Positions 25,954 through 35,555 are shown, counted from the stretch's first letter. The stretch: 64,000 nt of DNA from Vulcanimicrobiota bacterium (GCA_017307785.1 JAFKGI010000037.1:1-64000); one strand, 5' to 3'. Notes: generated by a model not told the origin, from the sequence alone. Numbers and translations are program-made.

Positions 25954-28380
25954 CTACTTGCCCTTCTCGCGCTTCCTCAACAGCAAGGGCGACAAGGGAG
26001 GCAAGGCCCTCGGATCCATACTCGGATCCGGCGGTAGCCCCAGATCGTCAAAGTCCACCGAAGCCGGCGACTCCACCGGCTGCGAGGGGTAAGCCGACTT
26101 CATGGGCAGCCCCGGAGAGAACGGCTCGAAATCCCCGGCCGGCTGGCGAGGCGGCGGGGCTTCGTGGCTGGCGGGCCGTTGCTGATTGGCCTGAATCAGC
26201 TCCCGAGCATGAGCAGCGAAGGCGCTGACCGGGCTCCCAGCCTTGGGCGGGGGGCTCCCCAGCACTCGTCCGCCAGCCGGCGCCGGTGGGGGCGCGGTCG
26301 GGGCTGCCAAAGGAACGGGCTGGGGTTGAGGGGCGTTTCCTGCGGCAACAGCCGCAGCCGTACCGGGAGGCTGGCCCAAAATCCCGGACCGAGCCGCGGG
26401 CTGCGGCACCGGCCGGGCGGCCGGGGGAGCCTGAGGAGGCGCCTGCGGCGGCGCCGGAGGTTGAGCGGGAGCCGGAGGTCGAGCGATCGCAGCGGGCCGA
26501 TTCGGCGGCGCAGGCATGCCGGGACGCTGAGGGGCCGCGGCTGGACGCTGCGGCGCGGCCGGCTGCTGCGGCGGGGGCTGCGACGGCGGAGCGGCCATGG
26601 GCGGAGGAGCGGCCAGAGGTGGGGGGGCCGCCATAGGGGTGGTGCGAGGTGCGGGCCGCACCGGCGGCGGCGGCGGAGGAGGTAGGGGTGCCGCGTAAGC
26701 GGGAGGGGCCGGAGCCGGCACGGGCTCGTTGGAGTGATGCGCCGCCCGTTCACTGCTGACATTCACGTGACAGACGCCCGCTCGCGGATGCCGAACGTCG
26801 AGATAGACGCGGCCATGTCCCTGAACCAGCCACTCCACTTCGTAGCGTGCCTCATTCAGGTCGCCCACCGTATAGGGAACGGCGCCTTCCACTTCGCTCA
26901 AGCCAATGCCCACCAGCTGGTGCCCGTGGCTTCGTTCCTTGCCCAACACCAACGAAGCTCCGTGCTCCATGGTGAGAGCCAGCTCCAGATGGTGGTGCGA
27001 TTCGCGCCGATTGCCCTGGCACACCCAGGTGGGCAAAAATCCACGGTTCTCGACCACCGCGCGCAGCTTGCGTAGCGGCGAGTAGTCTTCGCCCTCTTGG
27101 GCTTCCGCCCAACCCAGCGTCTCTTCCACAAATTCGGAGACGTTCAGGCGCGGCAGCGACTGGGCCACCCCCAGCACCAGCTTGCAAAAACGCTCCAGCT
27201 CCGACTGCAGCAGGCCGCCCGGAGGAGGGTTCAACCAGCTGTAAAGCCACTCCCAACCGCCCAGCTCGACCGGGCCCAGCTGAGGGTGGTCAAAGGCTGT
27301 CCAGGGGTAAAAAGCGCCTGGACAGTTTTGATCCAACCAGCGGATGACCGCCGCCTGCTCCGGCTCGTCCAGCGGCCGATCCGGGTCAAAACGCTCGAGT
27401 CCCACCACGCGGGCCAGATTCCATGGCTCGGCTCGCACCGTCAGCAGGCCCTGATTCTGATGGGCCCACTGCAGATAGCCCGGTTCCGAACTGTGGCTGA
27501 CCGTCAGACCGGTCCATTCCTGCAGCTTGCGCGCCAGGCGGCCCAGCAGCGGCGCGTCGGCCTTAGACGGTTCGGGCATACTGATGCCGGACCCCAGGTT
27601 TCCGAAACTGATCACCGCTCCCAGGTTGGCGTGGGTGCGGAAGAAGTCGGCCACCACCCGGGTCTCCGGCTCCGAGAGCGGATAGGGGCCGCACACTTCC
27701 GGGTCCCAATCTCCGCTGGTGGGAAAGTTGCGTTCCAGATCCAGCCGGCTGCGCACGCCCCCGTGAGTGGCTCGACCGCCTCCTTCGCAGAGCCCCTCGG
27801 GCATCAGCCGGTAGAAGGGGCCCTGGCGATCCTCCGGTCCACGCGGCACCATCAGACGGGCATCGCGGCGAGAGACCTTCCAGGGCCCCAGAGGATCGAC
27901 CTGACGCATTTGCAGGCTGCGGCCGTCTCCGTTGGCATCCCCCGGGCGCAAACCGGTCAGGCCGGCGGCCACGGGACGGGTCGAGGACCAGCACCACTCT
28001 CCCGTGTGCAGGCTGAGATCACCGGCATCCGCCGCCAGGCGGGGACAGACATAAAAGGTGACGTGGTCGAGCAAGTCGCTGATGACCGGATCACGGCCAT
28101 AGTGAGCCGTCAGTTGGCGCACCAGTTCGAGACAGCACGAGGAGCCGAGCAACTGTCCACCCCTCCAGCCACTGTCCACCCAGAGCGCCGGCTTCTCGTG
28201 GCCTTCCCCGGTGGCCCGATTGGTGATCTCCGCCAGAAACAACGGGCGTCCCTCGTAGGAAGTGCCGATGGTGTAGAGACGCAACAGATGAGGGGCGGCT
28301 TCCTCGGCAATGCGCAGATAATCGCCAATTTCATGATTGACGTAGTAGCGGTCGGTAGCTACGGGGGGGACGACTGGCAA
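25954..28380 (-). CDS. M14 carboxypeptidase-like protein without zinc ligands, Pro/Ala-rich C-terminus
   Basis: 808 residues from TTG 28380 (GAGGA just upstream). Residues 10-400 follow the zinc-carboxypeptidase (M14) fold: RYYVNHEIGDYLRIAEEAAP, IGTSYEGRPLFLAEITN, SRLDLERNFP, YPLSEPETRVVADFF. The zinc ligands are replaced: the HxxE position reads R73-G-G-Q76 (DSGWRGGQ), and the third His is Gly260 (ISFGNLGSG). The catalytic Glu position may be kept (E318, TVRAEPWN). A beta-domain (about 450-555) and then a 170-residue Pro/Ala-rich region (about 560-735) follow. Probably a binding pseudoenzyme. No signal peptide is evident, although the Pro-rich tail resembles surface or scaffold proteins. Confidence 0.8.
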   Translation of the reverse strand: MPVVPPVATDRYYVNHEIGDYLRIAEEAAPHLLRLYTIGTSYEGRPLFLAEITNRATGEGHEKPALWVDSGWRGGQLLGSSCCLELVRQLTAHYGRDPVISDLLDHVTFYVCPRLAADAGDLSLHTGEWCWSSTRPVAAGLTGLRPGDANGDGRSLQMRQVDPLGPWKVSRRDARLMVPRGPEDRQGPFYRLMPEGLCEGGGRATHGGVRSRLDLERNFPTSGDWDPEVCGPYPLSEPETRVVADFFRTHANLGAVISFGNLGSGISMPEPSKADAPLLGRLARKLQEWTGLTVSHSSEPGYLQWAHQNQGLLTVRAEPWNLARVVGLERFDPDRPLDEPEQAAVIRWLDQNCPGAFYPWTAFDHPQLGPVELGGWEWLYSWLNPPPGGLLQSELERFCKLVLGVAQSLPRLNVSEFVEETLGWAEAQEGEDYSPLRKLRAVVENRGFLPTWVCQGNRRESHHHLELALTMEHGASLVLGKERSHGHQLVGIGLSEVEGAVPYTVGDLNEARYEVEWLVQGHGRVYLDVRHPRAGVCHVNVSSERAAHHSNEPVPAPAPPAYAAPLPPPPPPPVRPAPRTTPMAAPPPLAAPPPMAAPPSQPPPQQPAAPQRPAAAPQRPGMPAPPNRPAAIARPPAPAQPPAPPQAPPQAPPAARPVPQPAARSGILGQPPGTAAAVAAGNAPQPQPVPLAAPTAPPPAPAGGRVLGSPPPKAGSPVSAFAAHARELIQANQQRPASHEAPPPRQPAGDFEPFSPGLPMKSAYPSQPVESPASVDFDDLGLPPDPSMDPRALPPLSPLLLRKREKGK

Positions 28381-28438
28381 AGGTTCCTCGTCAACTGCGG
28401 CCTGTATTTGCTCTCAAAGGCATCTGACCGCTGAAAGT

Positions 28439-29416
28439 CTATTCGACCTGGTAGTCCTGATCTGCTTCCAAGTCCTCCAAAAGGGTCAGCAACTCATAGC
28501 GAAAATCGGCGCAGGGGCGCGCCAGCGAACGCAGACCGGCCAGCAGCAGAAACCAACCCTGATTGAGACTGCCAACCTCACGGTTCTGCGTGTAGGACTG
28601 AAGCATTTCCAGGGCCTGACGCAGGTTCTGCAAGCCGCCGAAAACCTGTTCATAGCTTTCTACCAGCTCGCTGGGAAGCCACTGCTCCTGCTCCTCCCAA
28701 CGGGGAATGTCGCGCAGTCGCCCTTGAATCTCCACCACCTGCGAGCGAAGCTGGTCGATGCGCACGCTCCAGTCCGCCAGCGGCGTTCCCCCGGCGACCA
28801 GTTTGCGGGTCTCGCGGTAGAGCTGCACCCAGGGAGCCGCCACTCCGTGGAACTCCTGGTCCACCTGAAATTCGTCGCTTACCTGACCCAAAGGCTGTTC
28901 GCAACCGGAACATTCCGTTTGTCCAGGGGGGGTGACAGCACCGCACTGGTTGCACACCCGACTGGTTTCGAAGCGCACCACCCGGCACAGTTCAATCCAC
29001 CAGGCCTCCAGGATGATGATGGCTTGCTTGCATCGTTCAATCCCCTGGTTGACGCGCGGCAGGTCACCCTGGGAAAAACAGGACACCATCTCCGAGAGCC
29101 CGTCCGAAAAGGCCAGCAGAGCCTGGGTCGAGAGACCTCCCAGAGCCGCCTGCGGAAAAGTCAGCGGCAGAGAATTGAGCAGTTGCTGGTGCAGCACCAG
29201 GTAGGTCTGCAGCCGGTTGGCCACGTCCTGAATCGAATCGACAAACCCGTGGTCGTCCACCACGCCGGCCGTGTAGCGGCGGGCGATACGAATGAACTCG
29301 CTCATGCCCGGCGAGAGGGTCTCGTCGGGAAAGGGGTCGGTTTCGATGTCGGGGAGAGCGGAGTTATCGCCTCCCCAGGCTTCGACCAGGCTGGACAGAT
29401 AGGGGTTATCGGCCAT
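28439..29416 (-). CDS. Helical protein with a central zinc ribbon
   Basis: 325 residues from ATG 29416. Mostly alpha-helical. A four-Cys zinc ribbon (CNQCGAVTPPGQTECSGCEQ) divides an N-terminal helical half from a C-terminal half rich in Glu, Leu and Trp. No signal peptide or membrane segment, so it is probably cytoplasmic. Family not recognised. It sits between the M14-like gene and the sensor gene, 58 and 38 bases away. The frame is open 118 codons further, but that part overlaps the sensor gene and is Arg/Gly-rich shadow sequence. Confidence 0.7.
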   Translation of the reverse strand: MADNPYLSSLVEAWGGDNSALPDIETDPFPDETLSPGMSEFIRIARRYTAGVVDDHGFVDSIQDVANRLQTYLVLHQQLLNSLPLTFPQAALGGLSTQALLAFSDGLSEMVSCFSQGDLPRVNQGIERCKQAIIILEAWWIELCRVVRFETSRVCNQCGAVTPPGQTECSGCEQPLGQVSDEFQVDQEFHGVAAPWVQLYRETRKLVAGGTPLADWSVRIDQLRSQVVEIQGRLRDIPRWEEQEQWLPSELVESYEQVFGGLQNLRQALEMLQSYTQNREVGSLNQGWFLLLAGLRSLARPCADFRYELLTLLEDLEADQDYQVE

Positions 29417-29454
29417 GCCCGGCGATTTCTCCCGGCCCCCGGGATTTGCCTTCT

Positions 29455-31167
29455 CTAGAGCAATTCGAAGGCGGCGAAGGCTTCCAGCGGGTCGACCACC
29501 TTGCGGGTGATCTTGAGCATCACGCTGGTGCCACCGGGATGAGTGCAAAGGTAGAGCGCATCGGCCATCTCCAGCAGAATCGAGTAACCCATTCCCAGCG
29601 AGGGAGCCGTCGAGTAACCGGCCGTGAGCACCGCGTTGGGCAGGTTGGAAAAGCTGATGCCCGGCCCGCGATCTTCGATGAGAATGAAAGCATCTTCGTC
29701 GATGACCCGGATCTCCAGTCGCCCGGACTCGGCGTGCTTGACCACGTTGCCGGCCGCTTCGGTAGCGCACAGGGCCATATCGTGGCAGCGCTCCTCACTG
29801 AAGCCTTCGGCCCCCAGCGTCTTTTCCACGAAGTGGCGCAGGTCGGGCACATCGGCGTAGCTGCGAATGGGGCGCTCGCCCGCCGAGACGCCGGCCTGGC
29901 CCCAGACTTCATCGAACTCCGGGGGCTCGCACAAGAACAGTTTGCCACGGGTGACCGCCTGCAGGGCGTCCCGGTAGAACTGACGACGCGAAGCCTCTTC
30001 TTGCAGTTCCTCGGCTACGTGGCGGAAATTGTCGATGGCCACCGCCATGGGAATGCTCAGCGAAATCAGCAGCGAGACCACTTCCCGCGAGAAGTGACCC
30101 GGATCGGTGGAAACGAACCACAGACAGCCAGTGGGACGTCCCTGCACCTGCAGAGGAACGATGGCCAGACCGAGCACGCCCGACTCGCGCAGAACTTGCA
30201 GCGGACCGTCGTTTTCCTTGTTCAGATGCCTGTAGATCAGCGACTTGCGGTCCTGCATCGTCTTGCGACACAAATCTCCGATGATCTCGCGAACGTTGTC
30301 TTCCAGACTGAGGCCTGGCGAAGTGCCGTAGGGAGCGTCATCCAGCCAGGCGCCGGCGGCGGCCAAGTCCATCAGCTCGATGCTGCGCTGCAACACCGTC
30401 TCCAGGGCCTGGTCAATGCTGGCGGCCTGACTGAGCAGCGTGGCCACCGTATAGAGCACGAACAGCTCACGGCCGCGATCCGACTCCTGGGTGTTGCGGA
30501 TGCCCCGCAGCACCAGCGAAGACCCCAGCACCGAGCCGTCCTTGGAAAGCCTCAGGTTCGGGTCCAGTTCGACCATCTGGCCGTTGACCAGACTGACGGG
30601 CACGGCCGCTACCACCCCGGCCTGATGCTGACGACGCAGCATACGCAATTGGGCCACGTCGCTGGGCTTGACGATCTGTTCCAGGGACAATCCCACCAGG
30701 TCGTCGACCGCCAGCGATTTTTGCAGCGAGGTATTGGACCAGCGGATCAGATCCTGGGCATCCAGCTCGAGAATGCCATCGCTGACTCGGTTGAGCAGCT
30801 TGCGGTAACGCTCGTGCACGGAAGCCTCGGCGCCGCGGGTCTCCCAGCTCTCGCCCAGTCTCTTGAGCAAGGCCAGCGGAGCCTTCTGAGCCCCGACGCG
30901 AACGCGCCAATGATAGAGAAACTTGGGCTTCTCGGTCGGGCGAAAGATGCCGCTGAGCACGTAGCCGGCTTCGTCGGCCATGCTCAAAGCGGCATCACGG
31001 CGCGGATGACTCTCGGAAACCAAGATCAAATCCGGCGTCGCCTGCTGAAACTCACGACCCAGTTGAGTCAGGTTGGGGATGGTAGTGAGAGAAGCTCTCT
31101 CCGCGCCTAAAACCCCACCGAACCACTCTCCGGCTTGAGAGCGGCTTTCCATTAACCAGACGTTCAT
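29455..31167 (-). CDS. PAS-GAF sensor with RsbW-type serine kinase/ATPase domain
   Basis: 570 residues. Residues 1-105 look like a degenerate receiver domain (TPDLILVSESHPRRDAALSM, without a clear phospho-Asp set). A PAS domain (about 118-215: RKLLNRVSDGILELDAQDLI), a GAF domain (about 235-400) and a C-terminal GHKL ATPase (about 450-560: LCATEAAGNVVKHAESG, IEDRGPGISF, LGMGYSILLEMADAL) follow. The ATPase is of the anti-sigma-factor type and there is no HisKA box, so it probably phosphorylates or sequesters a partner protein rather than acting as a classical histidine kinase. No partner anti-sigma antagonist gene is adjacent. It is the first gene of the 31-21 kb block. Confidence 0.8.
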   Translation of the reverse strand: MNVWLMESRSQAGEWFGGVLGAERASLTTIPNLTQLGREFQQATPDLILVSESHPRRDAALSMADEAGYVLSGIFRPTEKPKFLYHWRVRVGAQKAPLALLKRLGESWETRGAEASVHERYRKLLNRVSDGILELDAQDLIRWSNTSLQKSLAVDDLVGLSLEQIVKPSDVAQLRMLRRQHQAGVVAAVPVSLVNGQMVELDPNLRLSKDGSVLGSSLVLRGIRNTQESDRGRELFVLYTVATLLSQAASIDQALETVLQRSIELMDLAAAGAWLDDAPYGTSPGLSLEDNVREIIGDLCRKTMQDRKSLIYRHLNKENDGPLQVLRESGVLGLAIVPLQVQGRPTGCLWFVSTDPGHFSREVVSLLISLSIPMAVAIDNFRHVAEELQEEASRRQFYRDALQAVTRGKLFLCEPPEFDEVWGQAGVSAGERPIRSYADVPDLRHFVEKTLGAEGFSEERCHDMALCATEAAGNVVKHAESGRLEIRVIDEDAFILIEDRGPGISFSNLPNAVLTAGYSTAPSLGMGYSILLEMADALYLCTHPGGTSVMLKITRKVVDPLEAFAAFELL

Positions 31168-31240
31168 GAAGTAATCAATACACCCACAGGCCTCGACCCC
31201 CCTCGGGCCTCAGGGGGCACTTACCCAGGTCTCGAAATTC

Positions 31241-32086
31241 TCAAGCCCCCAATAGGTAGACGAAGACGGTCAGGTTCCACAAAGTGTGGGTAAGAACCGC
31301 GGCCGGCAAGCCCGCGCCCCAGCGTACCCAGGCAAAAATCAAGCCCAGCCAGATGAGTTGAGGCAGTCCGCTCGGGTCGGCGTGCACCAGTCCGAAGAGG
31401 CAGGCGGAGAGCAGTAAGCGCCCCGGAGCAGGCGCGCTGAGCAGGCTGCGATACCAGCCCTCCTCGACCACAGGCGTCAGCACACAGATCTGGGCCATCC
31501 ACAGGCCTCGTTCCAGCCAACCGGCCTGAAGCAGCAGGGCCACCGCCGGATTGCTGGAGGGAGCGGGATGAACCAGCAGTCCGTAGGCCACCGCCCCACC
31601 CAGACATAAGCAATAACCGGCCCAGACCCAGCGTAGCCAGCCCCGGGGAAAGCTCCAGCCCAGGTCACGGCGCCACGGCCAGAGCCAGGCCAGCATCCAA
31701 AAACTGTAGAGAAACTGCTGTGCCAGGGGGGGCATCCGGGTCCACAAGGACATCCACAGAAAGGCTCCCAGGTAGACCGCCAGATAAGCTACGCCGGCTC
31801 TGTCCAGGGGGACGGCACGGGGCCGCGGAGTGGGCCAGCGCAGGCTGGCGGCCCAGAACGAACCGGCTAAAAAGACGAACCCGACCGGGACGAGCCAGGC
31901 CGGGTTCCAGTGCAGAAAACGCTCCAACCACTGATCGGTCGGATCGTAACCGCCACCTTGGGGAGCGCGATGCAGCCAGCGCGCCTTGAGCATGAGCAGC
32001 CACAGAGGCGCCAGCGCCAGCAGCAAGAGGCGCCGCGCCACAGAGGAATCGGGAGCGTCGGGGCTCCCGACCCCAATGTCGGACAT
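31241..32086 (-). CDS. CPBP-family intramembrane metalloprotease
   Basis: 281 residues with about seven membrane segments. The CPBP/Rce1-like active site is complete: EEGWYR (Glu208, Glu209, Arg213), FGLVH (His235) and HTLWN (His267, Asn271). Family members cleave prenylated or other membrane proteins or protect against self-made bacteriocins; the target here is unknown. It starts 3 bases after the sdhB stop, so it is probably translated as part of the sdh operon. Confidence 0.85.
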   Translation of the reverse strand: MSDIGVGSPDAPDSSVARRLLLLALAPLWLLMLKARWLHRAPQGGGYDPTDQWLERFLHWNPAWLVPVGFVFLAGSFWAASLRWPTPRPRAVPLDRAGVAYLAVYLGAFLWMSLWTRMPPLAQQFLYSFWMLAWLWPWRRDLGWSFPRGWLRWVWAGYCLCLGGAVAYGLLVHPAPSSNPAVALLLQAGWLERGLWMAQICVLTPVVEEGWYRSLLSAPAPGRLLLSACLFGLVHADPSGLPQLIWLGLIFAWVRWGAGLPAAVLTHTLWNLTVFVYLLGA

Positions 32087-32089
32087 CGA

Positions 32090-32860
32090 CTAGGGGGCCA
32101 GCGTGGCCATCAGATAATCACGGCGCATCTGGGCGATGTGATTGATGCCGATCTCCTTGGGACAGACGGCTTCGCATTCGCCGTGGTTGGAGCAGTCGCC
32201 AAAGCCGAGGCGATCCATCTCTTCCACCATGGCCACCACGCGCTTTTTGCGCTCCGGCTGGCCCTGGGGCAGCATGGCCAGCTGGGTGATTTTGGCCGAA
32301 GTGAAGAGCGAGGCCGAGGCGTTGGGACAGGCGGCCACACAGGCGCCACAGCCGATGCAGGCGGCCGCGTCCATGGCCTTGTCGGCCGCTTCCTTGCCCA
32401 CCAGAATCGAGTTGGCGTCGGGGGCGGCGCCGGCGTTCACCGAGACATAGCCACCGGCGGCGATGATCTGGTCAAAGGCGGTGCGATCGACCACCAGGTC
32501 CTTGATCACCGGGAAAGCCTTGGCCCGGAAGGGCTCGACGGTGATAGGATTTTGGGGTTTAAAGGCGCGCATGCGCACGGCGCAGGTGGTGCAGCCGCCT
32601 TGGGGCCCGTGGGCGATGCCGTCGATGACCAGACTGCACATGCCGCAGATGCCTTCGCGGCAGTCGCTGTCGAAGGCGATGGCCTCCTCGCCCTTCTTGA
32701 CCAACTGCTCATTGAGCACGTCCAGCATTTCCAGGAAGGACATGTTATCAATGATGCCGTCCACCTGGTATTCCTTGAGGCCACCCGGTTTGTCTTTGCC
32801 GGACTGACGCCAGACACGCACGGTGTAGCGCGATCCTTTGGGTTGAGCTTCTTGTGACAT
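32090..32860 (-). CDS. sdhB: Succinate dehydrogenase/fumarate reductase iron-sulfur subunit
   Basis: 256 residues. An N-terminal plant-type ferredoxin domain (CREGICGMCSLVIDG, CTTCAVRM) for the [2Fe-2S] cluster and a C-terminal bacterial ferredoxin domain (CIGCGACVAACPNAS; CSNHGECEAVCPKEI) for the [4Fe-4S] and [3Fe-4S] clusters. It wires SdhA flavin electrons to the quinone site in SdhC. AGGAGG precedes the ATG. Third gene of sdhCAB. Confidence 0.95.
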   Translation of the reverse strand: MSQEAQPKGSRYTVRVWRQSGKDKPGGLKEYQVDGIIDNMSFLEMLDVLNEQLVKKGEEAIAFDSDCREGICGMCSLVIDGIAHGPQGGCTTCAVRMRAFKPQNPITVEPFRAKAFPVIKDLVVDRTAFDQIIAAGGYVSVNAGAAPDANSILVGKEAADKAMDAAACIGCGACVAACPNASASLFTSAKITQLAMLPQGQPERKKRVVAMVEEMDRLGFGDCSNHGECEAVCPKEIGINHIAQMRRDYLMATLAP

Positions 32861-32868
32861 CGGGCCTC

Positions 32869-34824
32869 CTACTTGTAATCGCGCTGCTGCAGCTTGATCG
32901 ACTCAAAGTGCAGCGGTTCTTTGTGCAGTTCGGGACTGCTGGCGTCGCCGGTGAACTTCCAGCCGGCCACGTAGCAGAATTTCTCGTCGTTGCGCAACGC
33001 CTCGCCGTCCTGCTGGAACTCCTCGCGGAAGTGACCGCCGCAGGATTCCTCGCGGTGTAACGCGTCGATGGCCATCAACTCGCCCAGCTCCAGATAGTCG
33101 GCCACGCGACCGGCGAACTCGAGGTTCTTGTTCAGGGTGTCGCCCTTGCCGTCGACTTTGAGCTTTTTCCAGAAGTCGGCGCGCAAGGCTTTGATCTCCT
33201 CGATGGCCTTTTTCAGACCTTCGGCGGTGCGACCCATGCCCACGTAGTCCCAGACGATTTTGCCCAGATGGCGCCAGAACTCGGTGGGAGTGGTGTCGCC
33301 CTGAATGCTCAGCAGCTTATCGGTCATTTCCTGCACCTTGGCCGTGGCCGCCTTGAAGGCTTCATGGTCGGTGGTCAGGTTGTCGGCCGGCTGCTTGCTG
33401 GCCAGATAGTTGCCCAGCGTGTAGGGAATCACGAAGTAACCGTCGGCCAGCCCCTGCATGAGGGCCGAAGCGCCCAGACGATTGGCGCCGTGGTCGGAGA
33501 AGTTGGCTTCGCCCAGGGCAAACAGGCCCGGGATGTTGGTCATCAGGTTGTAGTCGACCCAGAGGCCGCCCATGGTGTAGTGGGAAGCCGGATAAATGCG
33601 CATGGGAACCTTGTAGGGGTCCTCATTGGTGATCTCGTGATACATCTGGAAGAGATTGCCGTAGCGCTCGGTAACCGTCTGCTTGCCCAAACGCTTGATG
33701 GCGTCGCGGAAATCCAGGTAGACGGCTTTGCCGGTCAGACCTACGCCCTTGCCGTTGTCGCATTCGAGCTTGGCGGCGCGCGAGGCGATGTCGCGCGGCA
33801 CCAGATTACCGAAGGCCGGGTATCGGCGCTCCAGGAAGTAGTCGCGATCTTCGTCAGGGATCTCGTTGGGCTTACGCTTCTCGCCGGCCGTTTTGGGCAC
33901 CCAGACGCGACCGTCGTTGCGCAAGCTTTCGCTCATCAGCGTCAGCTTGGACTGGTAGTCGCCTTCTTGCGGAATGCAGGTCGGGTGAATCTGCGTGTAG
34001 CACGGGTTGGCGAAGAGCGCGCCGTGCTTGTGACAGCGCCAGGCGGCGGTGGGATTGGAGTTGACGGCATTGGTCGAGAGATAGAAGACCGTGCCGTAAC
34101 CACCGGTGCACAGCAGCACGGCGTGACCGGCGTAGGTTTCCAGCTTGCCGTTGACCAGGTTGCGCACCACGATGCCGCGGGCCTTACCGTCGACCATCAC
34201 GAGATCGAGCATCTCACGACGGGTGTAAAGGGTGACGGTCTTCTCGTGCACTTGGCGCATCAGCGAGCTGTAAGCGCCCAGCAGCAGCTGCTGGCCGGTT
34301 TGCCCGCGGGCGTAGAAGGTGCGGGAGACCTGGGCACCACCGAAGGAGCGGTTAGTCAGGGCGCCGCCGTATTCGCGGGCGAAGGGCACACCCTGCGCGG
34401 CGCACTGGTCGATGATGTTGACCGAGACTTCGGCCAGGCGATGCACATTGGCTTCGCGAGCGCGATAGTCACCGCCCTTGATGGTGTCGTAGAAGAGGCG
34501 GTAGACACTGTCACCGTCGTTGGCGTAGTTCTTGGCGGCGTTGATGCCGCCCTGAGCGGCTACGCTGTGAGCGCGGCGCGGAGAGTCCTGGATGCAGAAA
34601 TTGAGGACGTTGTAGCCCATTTCGCCCAGACTGGCGGCGGCCGCGCCACCGGCCAGGCCGGTGCCCACCACGATGATGGTGTATTTGCGCTTGTTGGCCG
34701 GGTTCACCAGCTTCATGTGACCTTTGTAATCGGTCCACTTGCTCTCCAGCGGTCCGTCGGGAACGTTGGAATTCATCAGGGGCGAGGCAACCGCCCGTAA
34801 ATCTTCTTCTAGGGTCGTGCTCAC
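32869..34824 (-). CDS. sdhA: Succinate dehydrogenase/fumarate reductase flavoprotein subunit
   Basis: 651 residues starting at GTG 34824, whose GTGA overlaps the sdhC stop; GGAGG lies upstream. FAD-binding VVGTGLAGGAAAASLGEMGY, the covalent-FAD His region (PRRAHSVAAQGGINAAKNY), and active-site blocks such as HPTCIPQEG, YPASHYTMGGLWVDYN, GLFALGEANFSDHGANRLGA are present. The sequence is of the Bacillus/Chlorobi-type (longer) SdhA. It oxidises succinate, or reduces fumarate, at the cytoplasmic face. Confidence 0.96.
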   Translation of the reverse strand: MSTTLEEDLRAVASPLMNSNVPDGPLESKWTDYKGHMKLVNPANKRKYTIIVVGTGLAGGAAAASLGEMGYNVLNFCIQDSPRRAHSVAAQGGINAAKNYANDGDSVYRLFYDTIKGGDYRAREANVHRLAEVSVNIIDQCAAQGVPFAREYGGALTNRSFGGAQVSRTFYARGQTGQQLLLGAYSSLMRQVHEKTVTLYTRREMLDLVMVDGKARGIVVRNLVNGKLETYAGHAVLLCTGGYGTVFYLSTNAVNSNPTAAWRCHKHGALFANPCYTQIHPTCIPQEGDYQSKLTLMSESLRNDGRVWVPKTAGEKRKPNEIPDEDRDYFLERRYPAFGNLVPRDIASRAAKLECDNGKGVGLTGKAVYLDFRDAIKRLGKQTVTERYGNLFQMYHEITNEDPYKVPMRIYPASHYTMGGLWVDYNLMTNIPGLFALGEANFSDHGANRLGASALMQGLADGYFVIPYTLGNYLASKQPADNLTTDHEAFKAATAKVQEMTDKLLSIQGDTTPTEFWRHLGKIVWDYVGMGRTAEGLKKAIEEIKALRADFWKKLKVDGKGDTLNKNLEFAGRVADYLELGELMAIDALHREESCGGHFREEFQQDGEALRNDEKFCYVAGWKFTGDASSPELHKEPLHFESIKLQQRDYK

Positions 34825-35555
34825 AGGTGCAATCCTCCCGCCGGAGTGGCGAAGCTTTGATTCATTACGAAAATAGTGACGGGCAAAAACAGAAATCCGA
34901 TGGAGAGCAACACGGCCAGTGCCAGAGCGGCGTTGACGGCCAGCGGGGTGGTCTTCTTATTGAGCAGACCCAGCGACTGGAAGGCGCTCCACACGCCGTG
35001 CTTGAGATGCATCCCGAAGAGCAGCATCACGATGGTGTAGATGGCCACATACCAGCCCTGGCCGAAGCGAGCCACCACCACGCCGTAAAGGTCACGGGTC
35101 ACACCACCGTCGGCCAGTTTGTAGTCGGGCACGCTCTGCCACAGATAGGCGAACTTGAACGTGACCAGGTGCAAGATGAGGAAGCCCAGGATGGTCAGGC
35201 CGGTCCAGATCATTCCCTGCGAAGCGGCGCCTTTGCGGCTGCGTCCGCCGGCGTTGCCGTTGACGGCATACCCTTGGGGTCGAGCGGCGGACTTATCCAC
35301 CAGCGCCACGCTGATGCCGTTCCAGACGTGAATTCCGATGGCCACCAGCAGGAAGGCCTCGGCCACGTAGATGGCCGCGCCGTGTCCCAGGGTTTCCAGG
35401 AAGTGCGCGTAGCCGTTGAATGCTTCGCGGCCCACGAAGAGCAACAGATTTCCGATCAGATGTCCGATCGCGAACCCTACCCAGACCAACCCGGTGAAAC
35501 CCATCAGGTATTTCTTACCGAGCGAGGAGCGGAGCGCTCCTGTGAATGTCGTCAT
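34821..35555 (-). CDS. sdhC: Succinate dehydrogenase cytochrome b558 subunit
   Basis: About 244 residues from ATG 35555 (GGGAGAAGG upstream). Five membrane helices with His residues suited to ligate two hemes (GFAIGHLIGN, AIGIHVWNG, LILHLVTF, FGMHLKHG). It belongs to the b558 family (class B SQR/QFR with one fused anchor subunit), which typically works with menaquinone. First gene of sdhCAB. Confidence 0.92.
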   Translation of the reverse strand: MTTFTGALRSSLGKKYLMGFTGLVWVGFAIGHLIGNLLLFVGREAFNGYAHFLETLGHGAAIYVAEAFLLVAIGIHVWNGISVALVDKSAARPQGYAVNGNAGGRSRKGAASQGMIWTGLTILGFLILHLVTFKFAYLWQSVPDYKLADGGVTRDLYGVVVARFGQGWYVAIYTIVMLLFGMHLKHGVWSAFQSLGLLNKKTTPLAVNAALALAVLLSIGFLFLPVTIFVMNQSFATPAGGLHL

